Source of the DNA: Limnohabitans sp. T6-5
Lineage (GTDB): Bacteria > Pseudomonadota > Gammaproteobacteria > Burkholderiales > Burkholderiaceae_C
Direction: 5' to 3'
Assembly: GCF_003063315.1 (NCBI RefSeq)
Contig: NZ_NERV01000001.1
Coordinates: 248,001 to 312,000 of the forward strand
Length of the DNA: 64,000 nucleotides
Part shown: positions 55,994 to 63,437 of the stretch, piece by piece
How the letters are laid out: every line of letters begins with the position of its first letter
Numbering within the stretch: position 1 is the stretch's first letter
Made by a program: the position numbers and the translations under genes
The notes under the pieces: model-generated
What the model was told of the DNA's origin: nothing
The model's database searches: none
The model's input: the letters and a program-made list of their open reading frames with translations, nothing else

Positions 55994-56746
55994 TCAAACG
56001 GTAGCGGCAGTGGTGGTGTGCGCACCGCCCAAAAACAGGCGCTCCATCTGCGGATCGGCCAGAATTTCTGCGGCCGATTTGTAGAGCACCAAACGGCCCG
56101 ACTCCAGCGCGATGGCATTGTCCGAGTACTTGAGCGCGCTCTTGACGTTTTGCTCCACCATCAGCACCGTGGTGCCCTGGTCGGCCAACTTGCGCAGCAG
56201 CTTGAACACGTCTTGGACCACCATGGGTGACAGCCCAATCGAGGGCTCGTCGATCAGCAAGACCTTGGGCCGCAGCAGCAAGGCGCGGCCGATTTCCAGC
56301 TGCTTTTGCTCACCGCCCGACAGGGCCGAGGCACGCGAGTTGATGCGCTCTTTCACACGAGGGAAAAACTCCAACACTTCCGGGATGCGTTCGTGCGTGG
56401 TCTTCATGCCCAGCGTGATGCCGCCCAGCTCCAGGTTTTCATACACGCTGAGCTGGCCAAACAGGTTGCGGCCTTGGGGTACAAAAGCGATGCCATCGGC
56501 CAGCAGCGCTTTTTGCGTCGCGCCAGTGATGTCCTTGCCGTTCAATTTGATCTTGCCCTGGCGGGGCTTGAGCAAACCGAACAGGGTTTTGAGCACGGTG
56601 GACTTGCCCGCGCCGTTGGGGCCGATCAGCAGCGTGATCGAGCCCTTGGGCACTTTGAAAGACAGGTTGTTCAGGATCATGAAATCCTTGTAACCCGCGA
56701 CCACGTCGTCGAATTCGATGCAGGTGTCTGTTGTTGTGGCGGTCAT
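55994..56746 (-). CDS. livF: Branched-chain-type ABC ATPase LivF (transporter 2)
   Basis: A 250-residue ATPase: Walker A GPNGAGKST, signature LSGGEQKQLEIGRALL and Walker B VLLIDEPSIGLSP. It is the last gene of the second Liv operon. The ATG at 56746 sits one base after the livG stop; an in-frame ATG at 56809 lies inside livG. The C-terminal GGAHTTTAATV tail is longer than in the first LivF. Confidence 0.92.
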   Translation of the reverse strand: MTATTTDTCIEFDDVVAGYKDFMILNNLSFKVPKGSITLLIGPNGAGKSTVLKTLFGLLKPRQGKIKLNGKDITGATQKALLADGIAFVPQGRNLFGQLSVYENLELGGITLGMKTTHERIPEVLEFFPRVKERINSRASALSGGEQKQLEIGRALLLRPKVLLIDEPSIGLSPMVVQDVFKLLRKLADQGTTVLMVEQNVKSALKYSDNAIALESGRLVLYKSAAEILADPQMERLFLGGAHTTTAATV

Positions 56747-56747
56747 G

Positions 56748-57509
56748 TCAGTTCCCCAAGTAAGCGTCGAGCACCTGCTTGTTGGCGCGGATTTCTTCGG
56801 GTGTGCCAATGGCCATCACCTGGCCCTCGACCATCACCATGATGCGGTGGCACAGGTCCATGACGAAGTCCATGTTGTGCTCGATCACCACAAAGCTGCT
56901 GGACTTCCCGTCGGCTCTTCGGGTTTGGTTCAGTTCTTTGAGCAAAGTGCTGATGCCGCCCACGAGGGAAGGGTTCACACCGGCGCAAGGCTCGTCGAGC
57001 AAGACCAGATCGGGCTCGCTCATGAAGGCCATGGCGATGTCCACCAGCTTTTGCTGGCCATAGCTCAGCTCACCGGCCTTCTTATCGGCCACATGGCGAA
57101 TGCGAAATTGGTCAATCAACGCATCGGCCTTGGCACCCAAACCCGAATCGGTGGGCGCAAACATGCGACTGAACATGCTGCCTTGGTGTTCTTGCGCCGC
57201 CACGATCAAATTGTCGCGCACGCTCATCTTGCCAAACACCTGAAGCGTTTGAAATGTACGGCCAACGCCACGGCGGTTCAATTCGAGCGGGCCGAGTGTG
57301 GTCACGTCCTGGCCGTTGAGTTCGATCTTGCCCTCGTCGGGGGTGATCTGGCCCAGCATGCTGTTGAACAAGGTGGTCTTGCCCGAACCGTTCGGGCCGA
57401 TCACGCCAAAGATTTCGCCAGGGCGCACTTCGAAGGACACCCCACCCACGGCCTGAATGGCGCCGTAGGCTTTCTTCATGTTGGTGACTTTGAGGACGGG
57501 CTGGATCAT
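56748..57509 (-). CDS. livG: Branched-chain-type ABC ATPase LivG (transporter 2)
   Basis: A 253-residue ATPase: Walker A GPNGSGKTT, VGRTFQTLQVFGKMSV, signature LSYGQQKLVDIAMAF, Walker B LVLLDEPCAGVNP and switch His in VIEHNMDFVMDL. The ATG at 57509 overlaps the livM stop (ATGA); upstream ATGs in frame fall within livM. It pairs with LivF of transporter 2. Confidence 0.92.
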   Translation of the reverse strand: MIQPVLKVTNMKKAYGAIQAVGGVSFEVRPGEIFGVIGPNGSGKTTLFNSMLGQITPDEGKIELNGQDVTTLGPLELNRRGVGRTFQTLQVFGKMSVRDNLIVAAQEHQGSMFSRMFAPTDSGLGAKADALIDQFRIRHVADKKAGELSYGQQKLVDIAMAFMSEPDLVLLDEPCAGVNPSLVGGISTLLKELNQTRRADGKSSSFVVIEHNMDFVMDLCHRIMVMVEGQVMAIGTPEEIRANKQVLDAYLGN

Positions 57510-58486
57510 GCTTTCACTCCTTTGCCAGCAGCAGCGCGGGCGGCCGAAGCTGCGCGTGATTGGCGGCGGGCCTTGATGCGGTCGGGGATGCTGAGCAAGC
57601 CATCGGGCAGCCAGATCATGAGCACCACCACAGCGGCACCAAAGACAAACAAATACCAGGCTTGTGCAAAGCGCAACCATTCAGGTAACACCACGCCGAC
57701 CGCCGAGCCCAGAATCGGACCCAAGAAGTAACCCGGGCCACCGACCACCACCATCAAGTACATCATGATGGACGCCCCCACAGTGAACAATGCTGGGTCA
57801 ATGAACTGCACCTGCGAGGCATACAAACCACCAGCCACACCCGCATACACAGCACCAATGGCAAAGCTCAACAAGGTGTAGCTTCGGGTGTCGATGCCCA
57901 GGCTTTCGGCACGGATGGCGTTGTCACGCAGCGCAGTGAAGGCCTTGCCCCAGGGCGAGCGCAGCAGGCCCCACAACAGCAGCGCCAGCACGATAGTGAA
58001 AAACAGCACAAGATAGTAATAAGCCAGGTTGCCGTCAAAGCTGATGCCGCCCAAGCTGGGGCGAGCGATGTTGTTGATGCCGTAAGTACCGCCTGTGAGC
58101 CACTCTTCGTTGCGCATCACCAGCCACAAGGCTGAGTTGAACCCCAACGTGGCAAACGCCAGATAGATGGTCTGCACACGCAGTGCCGGAAAGCCGAGCG
58201 CCAGGCCGGTAAAAAAGCAAATCAGCGCAGCCACTGGCAAGCCCAGCCAAAAGCTGAAACCCGCCTTGAGCATGATGGCCACGGTGTAGGCCCCGATGCC
58301 AAAGAAAGCGGCATGACCCAACGACTTTTGACCGGCATAACCCACGGTGAGGTTCAGGCCCATGGTGGCGATGATGAACACCAGCCAAGTGGTGAACATG
58401 TGGATGCCGTAGTTCTTGAGGAAACCGGGCACGATGATGAGTGCGGCCAGAACGAGCACCGCCAGCAACAGGTTGAGCTTTTTCAT
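57506..58486 (-). CDS. livM: Branched-chain-type ABC permease LivM (transporter 2)
   Basis: A 326-residue inner-membrane permease with GYAGQKSLGHAAFFGIGAYT and the coupling loop FTALRDNAIRAESLGID. The C-terminus is basic and Ala-rich (KARRQSRAASAARAAAGKG). Its ATG overlaps the livH stop by four bases. It is clearly different in sequence from the LivM of transporter 1, so the two systems are not a recent duplication. Confidence 0.93.
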   Translation of the reverse strand: MKKLNLLLAVLVLAALIIVPGFLKNYGIHMFTTWLVFIIATMGLNLTVGYAGQKSLGHAAFFGIGAYTVAIMLKAGFSFWLGLPVAALICFFTGLALGFPALRVQTIYLAFATLGFNSALWLVMRNEEWLTGGTYGINNIARPSLGGISFDGNLAYYYLVLFFTIVLALLLWGLLRSPWGKAFTALRDNAIRAESLGIDTRSYTLLSFAIGAVYAGVAGGLYASQVQFIDPALFTVGASIMMYLMVVVGGPGYFLGPILGSAVGVVLPEWLRFAQAWYLFVFGAAVVVLMIWLPDGLLSIPDRIKARRQSRAASAARAAAGKGVKA

Positions 58487-59358
58487 ACTTTGCGCTCCTC
58501 TTTCTTGCCGAGCAGGCCCTGAGGCTTGAACAAGATCACGACCATGAAGATGACCAGGGCGACCGCGTCTTTGTAAGCGGGCGAGATGTAGGCTGCCGCG
58601 AGGTTTTCACAGACACCCACCAGCAAGCCGCCCACCAGCGCACCGCGCGAGTTGTTGAAGCCGCCAATGATGGCGGCGAAGAAGGCCTTGTTGCCCAAGC
58701 CCTCACCCATGTCGAACTTGGCCAGATACGTGGGGGTCACCAGCAAGGCGGCAGCGGCCGCCAGGATCGCGTTGATGGCGAAAGTGTAGAAAATCATGCG
58801 CGGCACGTTGATGCCCAACACCGAAGCGCTTTCGGTGTTTTGGGCCACCGCCTGCATGGCGCGGCCCGTGACGGTTTTGTTCAAAAAGGCCTGCGTCACC
58901 AGCACCAGCACCATGGCGAACACGAAGGTGCCCACGTCACCGGCAGAAAAGGTCACGCCCATCACGTCAAAGATCACGTCCGGAAACACCTGCGGAAAAG
59001 GTTGGGGTTCAGCGCTGTAACCGGCGCGCACGCCATTGCGCATGGCGATCGACAGGCCAATAGTGGCCACGACGATGGGCATCATGCCGTACTTGAACAA
59101 AGGGTCCACCAGACCGCGCTTGAACATCCAGCCCAAAATCACGACCGACAGCACGATGGTCAATGCGAAAGCGAAATACAACGACAGGCCCGAGCCCAGC
59201 AGCATCACCATCATGAAGGCGGGCAACATCACGAATTCGCCTTGCGCGAAGTTGATGGTGCCAGACGCCTGCCACAGCAAGGTGAAGCCCAAAGCTGCCA
59301 GCGCATAAATGCTGCCGGTGGCCAGGCCACTGAAGAAGAGTTGTAAAAAGTCGGTCAT
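58483..59358 (-). CDS. livH: Branched-chain-type ABC permease LivH (transporter 2)
   Basis: A 291-residue permease with FFSGLATGSIYALAALGFTL and NFAQGEFVMLPAFM, the LivH signature region. GGAG lies seven bases ahead of the ATG at 59358; the longer frame to 59472 runs into the terminator region. It follows the binding-protein gene and terminator by 75 bp. Confidence 0.93.
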   Translation of the reverse strand: MTDFLQLFFSGLATGSIYALAALGFTLLWQASGTINFAQGEFVMLPAFMMVMLLGSGLSLYFAFALTIVLSVVILGWMFKRGLVDPLFKYGMMPIVVATIGLSIAMRNGVRAGYSAEPQPFPQVFPDVIFDVMGVTFSAGDVGTFVFAMVLVLVTQAFLNKTVTGRAMQAVAQNTESASVLGINVPRMIFYTFAINAILAAAAALLVTPTYLAKFDMGEGLGNKAFFAAIIGGFNNSRGALVGGLLVGVCENLAAAYISPAYKDAVALVIFMVVILFKPQGLLGKKEERKV

Positions 59359-59432
59359 GGATGAACTCCGAAAACTGGGGGTGCAGGCATTACACAGGCC
59401 GCCTGCGCGGGCTGATGCAGCCCGCTTGGCCT

Positions 59433-59461
59433 GAAAAAAGGCGGGCCTCGATAGAGCCCGC
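59433..59461 (-). terminator. Partial terminator between binding-protein and permease genes of transporter 2
   Basis: On the minus strand GCGGGC (59461-59456), a loop, GCCCGC (59446-59441) and then six T. A second hairpin, CGGGC-TGATGCA-GCCCG, lies at 59408-59424. Placed after the binding-protein gene it would reduce read-through into livHMGF, giving binding protein in excess. Confidence 0.75.
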
Positions 59462-59481
59462 TTTGTTTTCAACCACGCGGA

Positions 59482-60612
59482 TTACTTCTTGGCGTTCAGT
59501 GCTGGCAAGGTCGCGTTGATCACGGGGTGACCGTTCTTGACTTCGATCAGGAAGCTCTCGCGATCCAGATCGCCTTTGTCGTCAAAGCACACGTCCATCA
59601 GGATGCCGGGGTGTTGCTTGACGTTGAAGCAGCTGTTGCGGATGGCTGCAGCCACGGCCTTGCGATCCAGCTTGCCGGCTTTTTCAATCGCGGCCTTGAG
59701 CACGTACATGCCGGTGTAGCCCTTGATGCCGTTGTGGTCCGACTCGGTCTTGTATTCGGCCTTGTACTTGGCACCGAAGGCCTTGAACTGAGGGGCATCG
59801 ACCGTCAGACCCACGTGGGCCAGCGCGCCGTTGGCGGCTTCGCCAGCCAGCTCGATCACTTTCTGGCCTGTCAGCGTGGTTTCGCCGATCAGCATTTTCT
59901 TCACGCCTTGCTTGCGGAATTCGCGCAGGGCACGGGCCGACTCTTCTTCGTTGGTGTACACAAAAATCGCATCGGCATCGGTCTGCTTGGCTTTGAGCAC
60001 AGCGGCCGAGAAGTCCACCTGACCAGCGTCGGTCGAGATGTCGGCCACGACCTTGGTCGAAGTGCCTTCGAGCAGCTTGGTCAAGGTGTCACGACCGCCT
60101 TTGCCGAAGTCGTTGTTCACATAGACGATGGCCAAGGTCTTGGCTTTGGACGTGATGAACTTGGCCAACTTGGGGAAAGACACGCTCTGACCGAAGGCGG
60201 TGCGGAACACATAAGGGTTGCCTTGTGCGGTGATCGCAGCGGCTTCACCACCGGTGAAGTTAGGCGTTTCGCCACGCTTGGATTCGGCCATGGAGACCAT
60301 GATGGAGCCGGAGTACACGGGGCCAAAGATGGCGAAGGTGTCGTTGTCCACGGCCTTTTGGGTCAAGCCCTTGGCCACGCCAGGGTTGGTCTGGGTATCT
60401 TCGGTGGTGTAGCTGATTTTCTTGCCCAGGATGCCGCCGGAGGCGTTGATTTCCTTGATGGCCAGTTCCACCCCGTTCTTGAACACGGTACCGGCGGTGG
60501 TGCCGGGGCCCGACAATTCAACGATGTTGGCGATCTTGATGTCTTGGGCTTGTGCCAAGCCAGACACGGCCAATGCGGTGCAGACGGCCAGGGTTTTCAG
60601 GGTAGCTTTCAC
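59482..60612 (-). CDS. Periplasmic binding protein of Liv-type transporter 2
   Basis: A 376-residue type I solute-binding protein. The start is a GTG at 60612, six bases after AGGAG, and gives a good signal peptide ending in SGLAQAQ; the frame further upstream lacks one. IKIANIVELSGPGTTAGTVF, GPVYSGSIMVSMAESKRGE and LAIVYVNNDFGKGG are typical of ligand domains that bind amino acids or aromatic acids. It is the first gene of the livKHMGF operon and stands downstream of two PcaR-like boxes, so an aromatic or hydroaromatic acid ligand is likely. Confidence 0.88.
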   Translation of the reverse strand: MKATLKTLAVCTALAVSGLAQAQDIKIANIVELSGPGTTAGTVFKNGVELAIKEINASGGILGKKISYTTEDTQTNPGVAKGLTQKAVDNDTFAIFGPVYSGSIMVSMAESKRGETPNFTGGEAAAITAQGNPYVFRTAFGQSVSFPKLAKFITSKAKTLAIVYVNNDFGKGGRDTLTKLLEGTSTKVVADISTDAGQVDFSAAVLKAKQTDADAIFVYTNEEESARALREFRKQGVKKMLIGETTLTGQKVIELAGEAANGALAHVGLTVDAPQFKAFGAKYKAEYKTESDHNGIKGYTGMYVLKAAIEKAGKLDRKAVAAAIRNSCFNVKQHPGILMDVCFDDKGDLDRESFLIEVKNGHPVINATLPALNAKK

Positions 60613-60745
60613 AGAGGTCTCCTCGTGGGTGGAATCAGGCCAGCTTGCACGGCCAGGGGGTTGAAAAACGTTTTTCCATGCAGGGCAAGGTGATGCGAAT
60701 GTAGTGGGCATTTCCAACAACCTTGCCAAGCAGGCGAGGCTGATA

Positions 60746-60781
60746 GTTCAATGATCGCGCCAATGCGTTCGATGATCGAAC
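60746..60781. promoter_or_regulatory. Pair of PcaR-like operator boxes upstream of transporter 2
   Basis: GTTCAATGATCGCGC (60746-60760) and GTTCGATGATCGAAC (60767-60781) lie 21 bp apart, two helical turns. The second is a perfect palindrome around one base. Both match the box described for PcaR of Pseudomonas putida, GTTCGATAATCGCAC, at most positions. They are about 135-170 bp upstream of the binding-protein GTG, a position suited to an IclR-type activator. No strong -10/-35 pair could be fixed in the remaining gap. Confidence 0.6.
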
Positions 60782-60784
60782 GTA

Positions 60785-62524
60785 TTAGGGGTTAGACCCG
60801 AGAAGCGTCGACCCCGCCAAAGCATGCCGAGCGGCCGCATGGGCGAACACCAAACCGGGACCAATCGTGATACCGGGGGCCGGGTACACACCGCCCATGA
60901 TGGAATTCATGTCATTGCCCACGGCATACAAACCGTCTATCGCCTGGCCCTTTGCATTGAGCACCTGCGCGTGTTCATTGGTCTGTAGGCCTTGCGCCGC
61001 GCCAATGTCGCCGGGGTAGAGCTTGACGGCGTAGTAAGGGCCTTCGCTCATCGCCCCCAAATTGGGGTTGCGGCCACCGGCTGCGGTATCGCCGATGTTT
61101 TGCTGGTAGGCCGTGACACCGCGCTGGAACTGCGTGTCCACGCCAGTCTGGGCGAATGCGTTGTTATCAGCCACCGCTTGGGCCAAGCCCTCGGCCGAGA
61201 TGCCCAGCTTGTGGGCCAACGCATCCAGACTGGCACCTTCGGTCAGGTAGCCATCGGTCAGAAACGGCGCCAGGCCTTTGCCACCGGGGCGCACCATGCC
61301 CATGCCGTATTGGCGCAGGGCTTTGGCATCGGCCACCAAATAAGCGGGGACGGCTTGCTGGGCCGCCTGCATGCCCAGTGCAAACAGGTGGTAAGAAGTG
61401 CTCTCGTTCACAAAGCGCGCACCGGCCTGGTTGACGGTGATCATGCCTGGCTTGGCGCGGTCCATCACGAAGTGCGGGAACACCGCCGTGCTGCCGTCGG
61501 CACGTTGGCGCAAGGAAACCGGTGCCCAGAAGGCGGGGCTTTGTGCGCCCTGCCCTTCAACGGCGCCCAAGCCGCGTGCCAAAGCCTGCGCCTCGCCAGT
61601 GTGGCCGGGGGCAGCGGGGCACCACTCGGCGGGAATGCCGGGCAATTTTTCAGCGCGCAAAACCGGGTCGCGGTTGAAGCCACCACTGGCCAGCACCACG
61701 CCATGCTTGGCCAGCACGCGGGCCTTGCCGGTGGCGCTGCTCAAACGCACGGCCACCACGCGGCCTTTGTCGTCGCGCTCCAGTGCATCAACCGAGGTCT
61801 TGAGCGCCAAGGTCGCCGTGCCTTGCTTGGACAAGGCATGCAGCAAGTGGCCCACCAAGGCGTTGCCCATCACCAAACGGGTGCCGCGGGCGTGGGACAG
61901 GCGATCGCGCAGATGCCGCCACAGGATGCTGACCGAATGCTTGAACGAGGGCCAAGACTTCGTCATGGCCAGCAAATGGTTGATGTCGGTGCGGTCCACC
62001 ATCATGCCGCCGAGCACCGTGAATTCAGGGATTGGCGGGCGCAGCAGCGGGAACAATTCGCCCAGCAAGCGGCCATCGAAAGGCACGGGCTCCAGCGCAC
62101 GGCCATTCAAGGTCGAGCCAGGCAAATCGCTGATGTAGTCCGGATGCTTGGGGTAAGGACGGAATCTCACTGGGGTCTGCGCTTCGATTTTGGCCACCGC
62201 CTCAGCACCGTACTTCAAGAAGGCGTCACGCAAAGCCGCAGGCGCTTGTGTGCCCACGGCATGGTTCAGATAAGTCGTCACATTGGCAAGGGTGTCACTT
62301 GGATTGACCTTGGCAGCATGGTGTGTGCCCGGCACCCAGGTGGTGCCCGCCGACCAGGCGGTGGTGCCGCCGACAAATTCGGTGCGTTCAACCACCAGCA
62401 CTTTGGCGCCATCGATGGCGGCAAACACTGCCGCCGACAAACCCGCACCGCCCGCACCGATGACCACCAGGTCAAACTCGGCGCCGTCTTTCAAGCCTTC
62501 CAGACCGTTCTTCAGAACTTGCAT
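60785..62524 (-). CDS. FAD-dependent ketone dehydrogenase, 3-ketosteroid-dehydrogenase-like (second copy type)
   Basis: A 579-residue flavoprotein with the FAD loop VIGAGGAGLSAAVFA, GGTTAWSAGTTWVPG and the C-terminal GLYAVGNDMNSIMGG. Y547 and G551 (VYPAPG) correspond to the ketone-binding Tyr and Gly of 3-ketosteroid dehydrogenases, and NESTSYHLF carries the further conserved Tyr. It is a homologue, but not a near-copy, of the protein at 45505-47205. The AroE-like gene lies directly upstream on the same strand with one base between, so the flavoprotein may work on a ring ketone produced by that dehydrogenase. It has no signal peptide. Confidence 0.8.
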   Translation of the reverse strand: MQVLKNGLEGLKDGAEFDLVVIGAGGAGLSAAVFAAIDGAKVLVVERTEFVGGTTAWSAGTTWVPGTHHAAKVNPSDTLANVTTYLNHAVGTQAPAALRDAFLKYGAEAVAKIEAQTPVRFRPYPKHPDYISDLPGSTLNGRALEPVPFDGRLLGELFPLLRPPIPEFTVLGGMMVDRTDINHLLAMTKSWPSFKHSVSILWRHLRDRLSHARGTRLVMGNALVGHLLHALSKQGTATLALKTSVDALERDDKGRVVAVRLSSATGKARVLAKHGVVLASGGFNRDPVLRAEKLPGIPAEWCPAAPGHTGEAQALARGLGAVEGQGAQSPAFWAPVSLRQRADGSTAVFPHFVMDRAKPGMITVNQAGARFVNESTSYHLFALGMQAAQQAVPAYLVADAKALRQYGMGMVRPGGKGLAPFLTDGYLTEGASLDALAHKLGISAEGLAQAVADNNAFAQTGVDTQFQRGVTAYQQNIGDTAAGGRNPNLGAMSEGPYYAVKLYPGDIGAAQGLQTNEHAQVLNAKGQAIDGLYAVGNDMNSIMGGVYPAPGITIGPGLVFAHAAARHALAGSTLLGSNP

Positions 62525-62525
62525 C

Positions 62526-63332
62526 TCATTTCCCCATTAAAAATTCGACCATCAGGTCTTTGACCTGGACGAACATCTCGGACCCGGTCAGGGTGTTGCA
62601 GCCCCATGCACGGGCTGCGGCAATCATCTGTGGCACAGCGGGCGCGGTGATCACGCAACCGACAAACAAGTCCGGCTTGAACTTCGAAGCATCGATCGGG
62701 TGCGGATCGCCCTCTTTCATGCCCATCGGTGTGGCGTTGATGGCGATGTCAAAGCCTGTCGGGTCGCTGCTGCCTGCGACCACGCGGCACTGACCCAGCG
62801 CGGCCAGACGCTGCACCAACGTATCGCGGCGCGCAATGTCTTCGTCATGGATGGCCAGTTCGCGCAAGCCGCCTGTGGCCAGTGAATACGCAATGGCCGA
62901 GCCCGCTCCGCCTGCGCCCACCAGCAAGGCTTTTTTGCCCGCCAGCTTGAGGCCTTTCAAAGCCAAAGCCTGCACATAGGCTTGGCCATCAAACATGTCG
63001 CCATGCCAAGAGCCGTCGGCATTGCGGCGCAAGGTGTTGATGGATTTCAAAAATGCGCCACGGTCCGAGGTGGTCGCGCACAGATCAAAGTAAGCGAACT
63101 TGTGCGGCACCGTCACGATGATGCCGTCCACGTTTTTGCACAAGGACACGCCCGCCATCCAGGCGGCCAGATCGGCCGGTGCCACATGGGCCGGGATGCA
63201 CAAGGCGTTCAGCCCCACATCCTGAAAAGACCGGCTCACGCCCGCAGGCGATTTAACCTGGGCAATCGGATCGCCCACGATGAAATGGATGCGCGAAGCA
63301 CCGTCCAGATTCAAAGGCTTGTTGGTGTTCAT
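62526..63332 (-). CDS. Shikimate dehydrogenase family protein (AroE-like, second)
   Basis: A 268-residue AroE-family enzyme with catalytic K78 (VTVPHK) and D115 (GDMFDG), the nucleotide loop GAGGAGSA, NATPMGM and the ending GSEMFVQVKDLMVEF. The substrate motif S-x-S reads AQVKSP. It shares GDMFDG and the modified S-x-S motif with the AroE-like protein at 34698-35531, so both probably belong to a catabolic subgroup. Its neighbours are a KstD-like flavoprotein downstream and a divergent Gfo/Idh oxidoreductase. It would oxidise a hydroaromatic acid; which one is not visible. Confidence 0.8.
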   Translation of the reverse strand: MNTNKPLNLDGASRIHFIVGDPIAQVKSPAGVSRSFQDVGLNALCIPAHVAPADLAAWMAGVSLCKNVDGIIVTVPHKFAYFDLCATTSDRGAFLKSINTLRRNADGSWHGDMFDGQAYVQALALKGLKLAGKKALLVGAGGAGSAIAYSLATGGLRELAIHDEDIARRDTLVQRLAALGQCRVVAGSSDPTGFDIAINATPMGMKEGDPHPIDASKFKPDLFVGCVITAPAVPQMIAAARAWGCNTLTGSEMFVQVKDLMVEFLMGK

Positions 63333-63354
63333 GGCCGGGATGATACATAAAAAC

Positions 63355-63400
63355 GGAATTAGATTCCATTTTTGAATTTATTTCCAAAATTCAATATACT
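63355..63400 (+). promoter_or_regulatory. Promoter and operator repeats of the Gfo/Idh gene
   Basis: TTGAAT (63372-63377), a 17-bp spacer and TATACT (63395-63400) form a strong sigma-70 promoter about 38 bp ahead of the ATG. The spacer and -35 box form an inverted repeat, TTGAATTT (63372-63379) and AAATTCAA (63387-63394). A second palindrome, GGAAT-TAG-ATTCC, lies at 63355-63367. GAATTAGATTCC and GAATTTATTTCC also read as direct repeats about 18 bp apart. A repressor shared with the divergent AroE-like gene is likely. Confidence 0.6.
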
Positions 63401-63437
63401 GGCGCCATCGAAACCCCTTTCCCCACTGCAAAGACCC

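Noticed and set aside
60992..62563. 523-residue plus-strand frame opposite the second flavoprotein gene
   Set aside because: No motif, and it lies over a well-formed FAD protein on the minus strand.
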